DNA of 64,000 nt, taken from assembly GCF_001282785.1 (NCBI RefSeq), contig NZ_CVUA01000001.1, positions 2,666,001-2,730,000 of the forward strand, written 5' to 3'. Within the stretch, counting starts at the first letter, position 1. Every line of letters starts with the position of its first letter. This stretch comes from Halolamina sediminis. GTDB lineage: Archaea > Halobacteriota > Halobacteria > Halobacteriales > Haloferacaceae. A model generated the notes under the pieces. That model saw only the letters and a list, made by a program, of their open reading frames with translations, made no database searches and had not been told where the DNA came from. Both the position numbers and the translations under genes were made by a program. Below, one piece after another: positions 31,777 to 40,044 of the stretch.

Positions 31777-33498
31777 ATGACCGACCCCGGTTCGCTCTCC
31801 GTCACCATCGTCGACGGCTACGTCGACGAGCCGGCCCACTTCGGGGTGCCGCCGTACATCTCCACCTACCCCCGGTTCACCGCGGGCGCGCTCGTCGACG
31901 CGGGCGTCCCCCGCGAGCAGATCACCTACCACACGATCGACGAGCTCCGCGAGGACCGGATGAAGTGGGGCGACGTGTCGACCGCCGACCTGTTCATCTA
32001 CGTCGGCGGGATGACCGTCCCCGGGAAGTACGTCGGCGGCACGCCCGCCGAGCCCGACGAGGTAAAGGAGTTGGCGTGGACCGCCAACGGCACCACGCTG
32101 CTGGGCGGCCCCGTCCGCTTCGGCGTCGGCGAAGAGAACGCCGGCGCACAGGATATGGAGCGCAAGGACCTCGACTACGAGTTCGTCGCGAAAGGCGACA
32201 TCGAGGCCGCGGCGTACGATCTCGTCGACGCCGGGCTGGAGGGGTTCAACGATCGGATGCGCGACAACGAGGAGCTCGATCGGTGGGCCGCCAAGGGCGC
32301 GTTCGTCGTCGAGCAGCACCCCAACCACCCCGAGTACCTGATCGCGGAGATGGAGACCTCCCGGGGCTGTGCGTACCGCTGCTCGTTCTGTACCGAACCG
32401 CTGTACGGCAACCCCGCGTTCCGGACGCCCGCGTCGGTCGTCGACGAGGTCGACCGGCTCTCGGACCACGGGGTCGAACACTTCCGGCTCGGCCGGCAGG
32501 CCGACATCCTCGCGTTCGGCGGCGACGGCGAGGCGCCCAACCCCGACGCGATCCACGAACTGTACAGCGGGATTCGCGAGGTAGCGCCGGAGCTGCAGAC
32601 GCTGCACCTCGACAACATGAACCCCGTGACGATCACGGACTACCCCGAGGCGTCGCGGGAGGCCATCGAGATCATCGCCGAGCACAACACGCCCGGGGAC
32701 ACGGCCGCCTTCGGCCTCGAGAGTGCAGATCCAGTCGTGCAGGAGCAGAACAACCTCCTCGTCACCGCCGAGGAGTGTCTAGAGGCGGTACGGGTGGTGA
32801 ACGAGGCCGGCGGCTGGCGGCCCGCGGAGAACCGCCTGCCGAAGCTGCTGCCGGGGATCAACCTCGTCCACGGGCTGGCGGGCGAGCGCCCGGAGACGTA
32901 CGACCACAACCGCCGGTTCCTCCGGCAGGTGTACGACGAGGGGCTGATGCTCCGCCGGATCAACATCCGGCAGGTGATGGCGTTCTCCGGGACGGAGATG
33001 AGCGACACCGGGGCAGACATCGCCAAGGAGCACAAAGCGCAGTTCCAGGAGTACAAACGTGAGGTGCGCGAGCAGGTCGACAACCCCATGCTCCAGCGCG
33101 TGGTGCCACCCGGGACGGTGCTGCCGGACGTGTATCTGGAGTACCACGAGAACGGGACGACGTTCGGCCGCCAGCTCGGGACGTACCCGCTGCTCGTGGG
33201 GATCCCCGGCGAGCGCGAACTCGACCGCACCATCGACGTGGCGATCGTCGATCACGGCTACCGCTCGGTGACGGGGGTGCCGTACCCGCTGGACGTGAAC
33301 GGGGCGTCGATGGACGAACTCGCCGCGGTGCCGGGCGTCAGCGACAGCCGCGCCGGGGACATCGTCGTCTCGCGACCGTACGACTCGGTCGCGGCGGTCG
33401 ACGAGATCGCGGACGTGGATCTCTCGCCCTTTGCGACTGTGGGTGACGTGGATATCGACGTGACGCGGACGCCGGATCTGGGCGGGCAGGCGGACTGA
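31777..33498 (+). CDS. Radical SAM protein with C-terminal helix-hairpin-helix
   Basis: A 573-residue radical SAM protein. The cluster-binding CxxxCxxC is Cys198, Cys202 and Cys205 (RGCAYRCSFC). The N-terminal 180 residues resemble a cobalamin-binding-like Rossmann domain (DLFIYVGGMTVPGKYVGG), though the usual DxHxxG motif is not evident. Residues 430-505 look like a TRAM-like beta domain, and the last 70 residues form helix-hairpin-helix repeats (MDELAAVPGVSDSRAGDIVV), which suggests nucleic-acid contact. The family is widespread in archaea but its reaction is not known to me; RNA or nucleotide modification is a reasonable guess. A TTTTACC element lies 23-29 nt upstream. Confidence 0.85.
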   Translation: MTDPGSLSVTIVDGYVDEPAHFGVPPYISTYPRFTAGALVDAGVPREQITYHTIDELREDRMKWGDVSTADLFIYVGGMTVPGKYVGGTPAEPDEVKELAWTANGTTLLGGPVRFGVGEENAGAQDMERKDLDYEFVAKGDIEAAAYDLVDAGLEGFNDRMRDNEELDRWAAKGAFVVEQHPNHPEYLIAEMETSRGCAYRCSFCTEPLYGNPAFRTPASVVDEVDRLSDHGVEHFRLGRQADILAFGGDGEAPNPDAIHELYSGIREVAPELQTLHLDNMNPVTITDYPEASREAIEIIAEHNTPGDTAAFGLESADPVVQEQNNLLVTAEECLEAVRVVNEAGGWRPAENRLPKLLPGINLVHGLAGERPETYDHNRRFLRQVYDEGLMLRRINIRQVMAFSGTEMSDTGADIAKEHKAQFQEYKREVREQVDNPMLQRVVPPGTVLPDVYLEYHENGTTFGRQLGTYPLLVGIPGERELDRTIDVAIVDHGYRSVTGVPYPLDVNGASMDELAAVPGVSDSRAGDIVVSRPYDSVAAVDEIADVDLSPFATVGDVDIDVTRTPDLGGQAD

Positions 33499-33611
33499 GT
33501 TTTCTGGTTCTTTGGATGGGGCTCAGTCATCGAGGGCAGAGGTAGCGACCGCAACGGTAGCTCGGTCGGCGATAGCTTGAACGGCCACAGCAACAGCAAC
33601 TCGATCGTTGG

Positions 33612-33856
33612 CCACTTGCGACCGCACCGCCCCGCACAGCCCACGAGCCTCCCCAGCCGACTCACTCGCTTCGCTCGTTCGTCCCTCGCGCTCGGCTCGC
33701 GCACGGAGGCGCGACCGCTTCGCGCCGACAGCGACCGCGGTGCGGTAGCGGGGCGGTGGACGCCGCGGGCCGGCAACCGTCGCCGGCCCGCGGGGGAGGG
33801 GTGGGGACTCGGTGCTGCGCCGAACCTCGTGTTCGGCGCACTGCGGTCGCAAGTGG
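33612..33856. repeat. MITE-like element with 15-bp perfect terminal inverted repeats
   Basis: CCACTTGCGACCGCA at 33612-33626 and its exact reverse complement TGCGGTCGCAAGTGG at 33842-33856 bound a 245-bp segment with no coding capacity. The left 150 bases are related to a copy near 2756-3010 and, in the reverse direction, to about 243-319. The sequence just outside the left arm (CAGCAACTCGATCGTTGG) resembles the reverse complement of the tandem unit on the right side, so the inverted symmetry extends beyond the arms. Confidence 0.75.
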
Positions 33857-33862
33857 TCTAGC

Positions 33863-34200
33863 AACGAGATGCTGTCGCGGTTGCTGTCCCAGTTGCCAAC
33901 GAACGAGATGCTGTCGCGGTTGCTGTCCCAGTTGCCAACGAACGAGATGCTGTCGCGGTTGCTGTCCCAGTTGCCAACGAACGAGATGCTGTCGCGGTTG
34001 CTGTCCCAGTTGCCAACGAACGAGATGCTGTCGCGGTTGCTGTCCCAGTTGCCAACGAACGAGATGCTGTCGCGGTTGCTGTCCCAGTTGCCAACGAACG
34101 AGATGCTGTCGCGGTTGCTGTCCCAGTTGCCAACGAACGAGATGCTGTCGCGGTTGCTGTCCCAGTAGCCAACGATCGAACTGCTGTCGCGGTTGCTGAC
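33863..34200. repeat. 39-bp tandem repeat array, eight near-identical units plus a degenerate ninth
   Basis: Units start at 33863, 33902, 33941, 33980, 34019, 34058, 34097 and 34136, with the core ATGCTGTCGCGGTTGCTGTC followed by CCAGTTGCCAACGAACGAG. The eighth unit has GTAGCC for GTTGCC, and the ninth (34175-34200) is truncated and diverged. There are no spacers, so this is not a CRISPR array. The near identity of units suggests recent expansion by slippage or unequal recombination. Confidence 0.97.
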
Positions 34201-34272
34201 TAGCAAAATCCACAACGAACACCGACCAACCTACCCCGCCGAACATTTACCCCCGCCCGCGAAACCCCGCCT

Positions 34273-35061
34273 ATGCACGTCGAACGCGTCTCGATCCCGG
34301 TCGAGACCCGCGCACCGACGGGTACGACCAACGCATTCCTCGTCGGCGAGTCGCCGGCGCTCCTCGTCGACCCCGCGGGACGAACCGACGAACTCGGCGC
34401 GCTCGTCGACGAACAGGAGATCGACACCATCGCCGTCACCCACACCCACCCGGACCACGTCGGCGCCGTCGGCGACTACGCCGCCGAGACCGACGCCGAA
34501 CTGCTGGCCCGCCGTCCCGAGCGCTTCGCCGCTGCGACGGGCGTCGAGCCGGACCGACAGATCCGGGAAGGCTCGGTGATCCTGACCGGCGCCGGGCCGG
34601 TGACGGTGCTCGACACGCCGGGCCACGCCGTCGATCACGTCGCGTTCGATCTCGGCGACGGAACCGTCGTGTCGGGCGACCTCGCGGTCGCGGAAGGCAG
34701 CGTCGTCGTCGGCGCGCCGGAAGGTGACCTCCGGGCGTACCTCACCGCGCTCCGCCGGCTGTGGGCACACGATCCCGACCGACTGCTGCCGGGCCACGGC
34801 CCCGTGATCGACGGTGATCCGACTCCCCGCGAGACGCTCGAACGCCTGATCGCCCACCGACTCGACCGCGAGCGGGCCGTCCTCGACGCGGTTCGAGGTG
34901 GCGCGACCGATCTCGGTTCGGTCGTCGACGCCGCCTACGAGAAGGACATCTCGGGCGTTCGCGACCTCGCGCGGGCGACCGTCCGCGCCCACGTCGAGAA
35001 ACTGGCCGTGGAGGGCGCAGTGCGGTGGCACCCCGAGACGGGGCGGGTCGCGCTCGCGTGA
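34273..35061 (+). CDS. Metallo-beta-lactamase-fold hydrolase
   Basis: A 262-residue protein with the metal motif HTHPDH (His57, His59, Asp61, His62), further ligands in TPGHAVDHVAF and DLAVAEG and a final His in LLPGHGPVI. The last 75 residues form the winged-helix-like C-terminal domain found in LACTB2/glyoxalase-II-like enzymes (RERAVLDAVRGGATDLGSVV). It should hydrolyse a thioester, phosphodiester or RNA substrate using two zinc ions; RNA or thioester cannot be separated by sequence. It is probably cotranscribed with the YkgJ-type gene 48 bp downstream. Confidence 0.88.
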   Translation: MHVERVSIPVETRAPTGTTNAFLVGESPALLVDPAGRTDELGALVDEQEIDTIAVTHTHPDHVGAVGDYAAETDAELLARRPERFAAATGVEPDRQIREGSVILTGAGPVTVLDTPGHAVDHVAFDLGDGTVVSGDLAVAEGSVVVGAPEGDLRAYLTALRRLWAHDPDRLLPGHGPVIDGDPTPRETLERLIAHRLDRERAVLDAVRGGATDLGSVVDAAYEKDISGVRDLARATVRAHVEKLAVEGAVRWHPETGRVALA

Positions 35062-35109
35062 CCACGCTCGCGGCGACGGCGTTTTCCCGCCCGCCCGCCG
35101 AGAGCCCCC

Positions 35110-35778
35110 GTGTCCCTGACCGACGAGCTCGACCGTGCCCGTGAGCTCGACACCGACGTGCTCGCCGACGCCATCGAGTCGATCGGCTTCGAGTGCACGC
35201 GCTGTGGCGCCTGCTGTACCCGGGAGGAAGCGCCCGAGGGCGATACTGAACCCCACACCGCGACGGTGTTCCCCGACGAGATCCGGACGCTGCAGGAAAC
35301 GGACAATGGCGACCGCGAGTGGCGCGACGTGGCCCGGCCGATGCCGTACGGGCTCGACGACGACGGCGGCGAGACGTTCGAGTGGGCGCTGCAGGCCGAC
35401 GCCTGCGGCGACTGCGTGTTCTACGAGGAGCAGGACGGCCTCGGCGCGTGTACGGTCCACGCGGACCGGCCGCTGATCTGCGAGACCTATCCGTTCAGCG
35501 TCGCGCTCGACGGTACCGCCGAACCGGCCGGCGACCCGGTCGACTCCGAGGGGATCGTCCGCGCCCACGAGTGCGAGGGGCTGGGGCGGGATATTTCCCG
35601 GGAGGAGGCCGAGACGCTGGCCGAGTCGCTGAAGGAGCGTGCGATCCGGGAGCTCGAGGAAGCCATCTCACTCCGGGAGAGCTACGAACCCGTCGCGGCC
35701 GATGACGGAGAAGTCGTCGTCCACGACTCCGAGGGCGCGAAACGCCCGGACGGCACGCCGGTCGAGCGGACCGAGTGA
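35110..35778 (+). CDS. YkgJ-family cysteine cluster protein
   Basis: A 222-residue protein with the YkgJ/Fli-type cluster: CTRCGACCT (about residues 32-40), then CGDCVFYEEQDGLGACTVHA and RPLICETYPF. These Cys residues are expected to hold zinc or an iron-sulfur cluster; the biochemical role of the family is unsettled. GTG start at 35110, after a short gap from the metallo-hydrolase gene. The C-terminal 60 residues are acidic and probably flexible. Confidence 0.82.
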   Translation: MSLTDELDRARELDTDVLADAIESIGFECTRCGACCTREEAPEGDTEPHTATVFPDEIRTLQETDNGDREWRDVARPMPYGLDDDGGETFEWALQADACGDCVFYEEQDGLGACTVHADRPLICETYPFSVALDGTAEPAGDPVDSEGIVRAHECEGLGRDISREEAETLAESLKERAIRELEEAISLRESYEPVAADDGEVVVHDSEGAKRPDGTPVERTE

Positions 35779-35852
35779 CCGGGCGCCGAGAGGGACCGTG
35801 AGAGCGGTACACATATTACGCAGGGGGGACTGGTGGTAGCCGAGTCTCAGCT

Positions 35853-36260
35853 ATGGAAATCTCCGACGAACTCCTCTGTCTGTTCAGTGCGACGGTGCGT
35901 GAGGAAGGCGAACGGTACGTCGTCGAAGTGCCCAAACGTGAGATCGAGCGCGGCTCGCTCTCAGCCGGCGACACCTACCGCGTCGCCCTGATCGACGGCG
36001 AGGGCGGCGCGAGCGACGGCGGCACGACCACCACCTCGACGGACACGGCGACGGGCGAGGGCGAACCCCAGCCGCCCGTCGAGAAAGGCGAGGTCCGCTA
36101 CGTCGAGGTCGAGGACATCGGCAAGCAGGGCGACGGGATCGCGCGGGTCGAGCGTGGCTACGTGATCATCGTCCCCGGCGCCGACGTGGGCGAACGGGTG
36201 AAGATCGAGGTGACCGAGGTGAAGTCGAACTTCGCGGTCGGCGAGATAATCGAGGAGTAG
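35853..36260 (+). CDS. TRAM-domain RNA-binding protein
   Basis: A 135-residue protein. The C-terminal half is a TRAM domain: RYVEVEDIGKQGDGIARVER, GYVIIVPGADVGERVKIEVT, EVKSNFAVGEIIEE. Stand-alone TRAM proteins are abundant in archaea and act as RNA chaperones comparable to bacterial cold-shock proteins. The N-terminal part (CLFSATVREEGERYVVEVPK) is a small beta domain, joined by a Gly/Ser/Thr-rich linker. Its stop is directly next to the convergent methyltransferase stop (no gap). A second TRAM protein lies at 50308-50784. Confidence 0.88.
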   Translation: MEISDELLCLFSATVREEGERYVVEVPKREIERGSLSAGDTYRVALIDGEGGASDGGTTTTSTDTATGEGEPQPPVEKGEVRYVEVEDIGKQGDGIARVERGYVIIVPGADVGERVKIEVTEVKSNFAVGEIIEE

Positions 36261-36980
36261 CTACACCTCGGCGTTCCACCAGGTGACCGAACAGAGCGTC
36301 TCGCCCAGCGACGAGCTTCCGATCGCGGTGTCGAGCTTCCGGAACTGCCCCGCCATCGCGTCGGGGATCTTCCGGTAGAAGCCGTAGGGCAGCACGAAGT
36401 CGTGTTCGGCGTCGGCGAGTTCGAGGTCCGCGGAGTCCAGCAGGTCGTGGACCTCGTCACGGCCGTAGAGGTGTGAGCCCATCGGGAGCAGTCGGTTGTA
36501 CAGCACCCGCGTGCTGAAGTCGTTGAACGTGTCGAAGAACACCTGTTCCTTCGAGACGCGGGCCATCTCCGCCATGAACTTCCGGGGGGTGGGCGCGAGG
36601 TGGAAAAAGCGCATCGCGACCACCGCGTCGAAATGGTCGTCGGGGAAGGGGAGCCGCGCGGCGTCGCCGCGCATGAACTCCACGCGGTCGTCGACGCCGG
36701 CCTGTCGGGCCTTCTCCCGACCTTGGGCCAGCATCGCGTCCGAGATGTCCAGCCCGACGATGTCCGCGCCGCGTTCGGCCAGCATCACCGTAAAGCGGCC
36801 GGTGCCGCAGGCGATCTCGAGCACGTCCCGGTCCTCGACGGGGCCGACCGCGTCGAGGACCGCCTGCTTCTCCCGGCGATCGATCAGGCGGCCGCCACGG
36901 GAGAACCGCTTTGCGTCGTACTCCTCGGCGACGTCGTCGGCCTGGTACCACTCCTTTCCCTTCACGCTATCGGGAGTCAC
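36261..36980 (-). CDS. Class I SAM-dependent methyltransferase
   Basis: A 239-residue Rossmann-fold methyltransferase. Motif I is VLEIACGTGRFTVMLAERGA, the acidic end of strand 2 is VGLDISDAML, motif II is DAARLPFPDDHFDAVVAMRF and it continues FHLAPTPRKFMAEMARVSKE. It resembles UbiE/MenG-like enzymes of quinone or small-molecule methylation, but the substrate is unknown. The start is a GTG at 36980. It is convergent with the TRAM gene without any gap. Confidence 0.87.
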   Translation of the reverse strand: MTPDSVKGKEWYQADDVAEEYDAKRFSRGGRLIDRREKQAVLDAVGPVEDRDVLEIACGTGRFTVMLAERGADIVGLDISDAMLAQGREKARQAGVDDRVEFMRGDAARLPFPDDHFDAVVAMRFFHLAPTPRKFMAEMARVSKEQVFFDTFNDFSTRVLYNRLLPMGSHLYGRDEVHDLLDSADLELADAEHDFVLPYGFYRKIPDAMAGQFRKLDTAIGSSSLGETLCSVTWWNAEV

Positions 36981-37040
36981 GTGCCGAACACTAAAACCGT
37001 ACTGCTTGGCGGACCGCGAGCGGGGGCGACGGCGGGCCGA

Positions 37041-37436
37041 TCACGGGACGTGCTGGCGGCGCCGGTAGACGTAGGCGGCCAACAGCGAGGTCGAAAGCAG
37101 GCTCAGCGGGAGGAGCTGGGTCGCGGCGAGGTGGCAGAGGCCGACCGCGCCGAGGGCGTACTGGTTCGGCGACCACGACCCCCGCTCGGCGAGCGCGCGC
37201 GCGTCCATGACCGACGAGACGGCGACGGCGAGCGCGAAGAGGATCGCGAGCCACGAGGCGACGACGGTCAAGAGGAACGCGCCGAGCGCGATCAGCGCGT
37301 CGGCGTCGGAGAACGACCCCGACGACGTGAGGGAGACGAACCCCCCTATCCCTCCGGCGGCGAGGAGCGAGAGAAGCGGGGGCAGCGGGAAGAGGTAGAC
37401 GCCGTATCGCCAGTCCGTGTCGGAGGGCTCGGACAT
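37041..37436 (-). CDS. Small membrane protein, unknown function
   Basis: A 131-residue protein with four predicted membrane helices (PLPPLLSLLAAGGIGGFVSL, ALIALGAFLLTVVASWLAIL, ALGAVGLCHLAATQLLPLSL among them) and a short basic C-terminus (YRRRQHVP). I do not recognise the family; small four-helix proteins of this kind are common in haloarchaea. It is codirectional with the genes on both sides, with a 60-bp gap to the methyltransferase gene. Confidence 0.6.
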   Translation of the reverse strand: MSEPSDTDWRYGVYLFPLPPLLSLLAAGGIGGFVSLTSSGSFSDADALIALGAFLLTVVASWLAILFALAVAVSSVMDARALAERGSWSPNQYALGAVGLCHLAATQLLPLSLLSTSLLAAYVYRRRQHVP

Positions 37437-37495
37437 GGCACCGGGAACGACCCGTCACAGCAACAACGTTTCGGTGTCAACGGCGAGTGGCCCGA

Positions 37496-37678
37496 CTACT
37501 CGTTGCGCTCCCGTCCGTCGAAAAACTCGTTTACGAGCGTCGGGAGGAGGACGCCGACGCCGAGGATCAGCCCCGCTGACTGCCACTGTTGCAGCGTCGT
37601 GAGCGTGTTCGCGACGTACAGCGACGCGATCGCGAGGGCGATGCAGGCGGCGATGACCGTGTTCTCGCGGGAGACCAT
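37496..37678 (-). CDS. 60-residue two-helix membrane protein
   Basis: A 60-residue protein with two hydrophobic helices, VIAACIALAIASLYVANTLT and AGLILGVGVLLPTLVNEFFD, and a charged tail. Length, composition and position in line with the neighbouring small membrane protein gene support a real gene. The function is unknown. Confidence 0.5.
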   Translation of the reverse strand: MVSRENTVIAACIALAIASLYVANTLTTLQQWQSAGLILGVGVLLPTLVNEFFDGRERNE

Positions 37679-37717
37679 GGTCGGCGTTGGCGGGGCGAGC
37701 GGAAAGAACCAACGGGG

Positions 37718-38110
37718 CTACCCGGAGGTCATGATCCGCTCGGTCGGGATCTTGATCAGCACGCGCGGGCCGGACTCCTCGCCGTGGTGTGGGTACTCCT
37801 CCACGTCGAAGTAGCGCTGTGCGAGCTCGTCGATATGCTCCTTCGCCCCCTCCTCGGTGAGCTCGGCCTCCCCCCGGACCGCGACGTAGCGGTAGGGATC
37901 CTCCGGATCACAGACAGAGACCCCGACCTTGGGGTTGTGCCGGACGTTCTTCTCCTTCCGGCGGCCGCGAGCGGTGTTGATCAGCACGTACTCCCGGTCC
38001 TCGTGATCGACCCAGACCGGCGTCGTATGCGGGACGCCGTCGGGGCCGACCGTCGAGAAGTGGGCGAACGACTCGGACTCGAAGATGTCGACGTGGGAGT
38101 CAGGAATCAC
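37718..38110 (-). CDS. PPOX-class (F420/FMN-binding split-barrel) oxidoreductase
   Basis: A 130-residue protein of the pyridoxamine 5'-phosphate-oxidase-like split barrel. Typical parts are FAHFSTVGPDGVPHTTPVWV, EYVLINTARGRRKEKNVRHN, PKVGVSVCDPEDPYRYVAVR, GEAELTEEGAKEHIDELA. Such short actinobacterial and haloarchaeal proteins bind FMN or F420; F420 use is likely because haloarchaea make it. Substrate unknown. It diverges from the glycosyltransferase gene by 86 bp. Confidence 0.87.
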   Translation of the reverse strand: MIPDSHVDIFESESFAHFSTVGPDGVPHTTPVWVDHEDREYVLINTARGRRKEKNVRHNPKVGVSVCDPEDPYRYVAVRGEAELTEEGAKEHIDELAQRYFDVEEYPHHGEESGPRVLIKIPTERIMTSG

Positions 38111-38196
38111 GTTCCGGCGGTGGCGCGGGGCCGACGTAAGCGTTCGCCCGGTCTCGGCCGACCACGTTTTAAGGCTCGCCCGGATGAGGGTGGAGC

Positions 38197-39111
38197 ATGG
38201 AACTCTCGGTCGTGGTCCCGACGCTCAACGGTCGGGACCGCCTCGCGGCCAGCCTCGACTCGTTGGCCGCGCGTGCGCCCGGCGCGGAGGTGGTCGTCGT
38301 CAACGGCCCCTCCGCCGACGGCACCACCGGGATGGTGCGGGAACGCGACGACGTGGAGGTGCTCGTCGAGGTGGCCGACCGCTGTATCAACGTCGCTCGC
38401 AACGCCGGCATCGCCGCCGCCAGCGGCGACGCGATCGCGCTGCTGGGGTTCGATCTGCAGGTCGCGGCGGGGTGGATCGACGCGATTCGGGACGGGCTTG
38501 CGGCCGCGAGCGTCGTCACCGGGCCGACCAGCCGCGGCGACGACGCCCCCGACGGGCCCGAGCGCCGGACGATCGCCGGCCGGGACGTGACGTACTTCGC
38601 CGGCGACAACGTCGCGTTCCGCGCCTCGACGCTCCGGGAGACGCTGGACGGGTTCGACGAGTACCTCCGGACCGGCGGCGCGCGCGACGCCGCCCACCGC
38701 CTCGCCGGCACGGGGTACGAGGTGACGTGGCGCGACGGGATGGCCGCGACGGGGAACGACGACGACGCCGGCGACGGGCCGGGACCACACGGCCCGGACG
38801 AGGAGCAGCGGAACTGGAAGTACCGATCGCTCAGCTACCGACTGACGAAGAACTACGGGCCGCGGCCGACCGTTGCGCGGCGGACGCTCGCACACGCCGC
38901 CAGCGACGCCGCCGCGGCCGCCCGCGCCGTGCTCGGCGGCGAGGGGAGCCCCTCTTCGTGGTTCGGGAGCGGTCGGGACGTGATCTCCGGGATCGCCCGC
39001 GGGAGCGCCGACGGGCTGGTCGCTCGGGCCCGGGATCGGAGCGACAGGCGCAACCCCCGCGGGCTCTCCGTCGAGCGGGAGCGGGCGGTCGCGACGTACG
39101 ATCGCAGGTAG
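38197..39111 (+). CDS. Family 2-type glycosyltransferase
   Basis: A 304-residue GT-A-fold protein: LSVVVPTLNGRDRLAASLDS at the N-terminus, VVVVNGPSADGTTGMVRE, then NVARNAGIAAASGDAIALLG and FDLQVAAGWIDAIRDGL, where FDL replaces the common DDD/DxD metal motif. The C-terminal half is variable and charged. It transfers a sugar from a nucleotide-sugar to an unknown acceptor. A TTTTAAGG element 24-31 nt upstream of the ATG fits a leaderless promoter. It is convergent with the amidohydrolase gene (3-bp gap). Confidence 0.82.
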   Translation: MELSVVVPTLNGRDRLAASLDSLAARAPGAEVVVVNGPSADGTTGMVRERDDVEVLVEVADRCINVARNAGIAAASGDAIALLGFDLQVAAGWIDAIRDGLAAASVVTGPTSRGDDAPDGPERRTIAGRDVTYFAGDNVAFRASTLRETLDGFDEYLRTGGARDAAHRLAGTGYEVTWRDGMAATGNDDDAGDGPGPHGPDEEQRNWKYRSLSYRLTKNYGPRPTVARRTLAHAASDAAAAARAVLGGEGSPSSWFGSGRDVISGIARGSADGLVARARDRSDRRNPRGLSVERERAVATYDRR

Positions 39112-39114
39112 CGT

Positions 39115-39936
39115 TCAGAGGTCCGGCAACAGGCCCGGCACCACCCGCGCGGGGTTCTTGGTGAACGCGCGGCGCATCGCGTCCTCGGAGACGTCCAGCG
39201 TGAGGACGGTCATGACGCCGACGTTGGGGTGGACCGAGGGTGCGCCGCTGCCGAACAGGATCCGGTCGGGGTGTTCGAGCAGCCCCCGCTCCAAGATGTC
39301 GCGATCGGGGACGTACGCGGTGTCGAGGTAGAGCTCGTCGTACGTCTCGAGCAGATCCAGCGCCGACCGCATCAGCGCCTCCGCCAGCGGGTAGCCGCCG
39401 AAGGAGGTGAGCACGACCGGGAAGCCGCGGCCGAGCAGCGTGTCGGCGACGGCGCGGGGCGGGCAGTTCTCGCCCGCGTGGACGAGCACGGGATCGCCGA
39501 CGGCGGCGAGCTCGTCGACGACCGCCTCGGTGGGGAGGCCGTCGTGAGCGGGGTCGAGCGTGAACCCGTGGTAGCGGTCGTCGTAGGCGTACTGCTCCAC
39601 GTCGCCGGCGGTAGTGTGGTGTGACTTCGGCCGCACGATGGGGTTGACCAGCGGGCCGACCACGCGGTGGACGCTCCGCGGGCCACCGAGGCGGGCGAAC
39701 GCCAGCAGCGGGCGATCGACGCTCAGCCGCGCGACCGCGTTGTTCGCCCGGAGGTACCCCTCGCCGGCGGGCGTGCGGCCGGGCGAGGCCGCCGCGCGCT
39801 CGACGCCGGCCTGGTGCATCTCCCGCTCTAACCGCTCGGGGGACACCTGCCGGCCGCGGACCGCGACGGCCTCCTCGTCCGGGTCGAGTCGGGTGTGCAC
39901 GTCGGCGACCCGGAAGCCGTGTTCCAACTCCAGCAT
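39115..39936 (-). CDS. Amidohydrolase-superfamily protein (PF04909-like)
   Basis: A 273-residue TIM-barrel hydrolase. The first-strand metal motif is VADVHTRLD, in which the usual HxH is replaced by HTR; later elements are YHGFTLDPAHDGL, PVLVHAGENCPPRAV, YLDTAYVPDRDIL and ILFGSGAPSVHPN. The altered first motif raises doubt about metal-dependent catalysis. The fragment at the right edge of the window (63800) belongs to the same superfamily but keeps HVH. Substrate unknown. Confidence 0.75.
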   Translation of the reverse strand: MLELEHGFRVADVHTRLDPDEEAVAVRGRQVSPERLEREMHQAGVERAAASPGRTPAGEGYLRANNAVARLSVDRPLLAFARLGGPRSVHRVVGPLVNPIVRPKSHHTTAGDVEQYAYDDRYHGFTLDPAHDGLPTEAVVDELAAVGDPVLVHAGENCPPRAVADTLLGRGFPVVLTSFGGYPLAEALMRSALDLLETYDELYLDTAYVPDRDILERGLLEHPDRILFGSGAPSVHPNVGVMTVLTLDVSEDAMRRAFTKNPARVVPGLLPDL

Positions 39937-40044
39937 CCGTTTGCCTGTTCCCTCGGTGACGCAAAAAGGGATGGGTCGGGGTGTGGGGGTCGGCCCGTTC
40001 GGGGTTCTGAACCCTTAACTGCCGGCCGTCCGACGTACGGACCG

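Larger units (their letters stand above)
33499..34272. other. Gene-free repeat region between radical SAM and metallo-hydrolase genes
   Basis: No gene is supported in these 774 bases. All long open frames here come from a tandem unit whose length is divisible by three or from GC-rich shadow frames. The region holds an inverted-repeat element (33612-33856) followed directly by a 39-bp tandem array (33863-34200); both are listed separately. A TATA-like CATTTACC (34242-34249) near the right end serves the metallo-hydrolase gene. Confidence 0.8.

Noticed and set aside
33863-34200. CRISPR array
   Set aside because: Units are directly adjacent with no spacers and no cas genes nearby; it is a simple tandem repeat.
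33756-34246. Repetitive proteins on both strands (for example units NEMLSRLLSQLPT)
   Set aside because: They arise only because the 39-bp unit is divisible by three; all frames stay open equally and there is no start or flanking domain.
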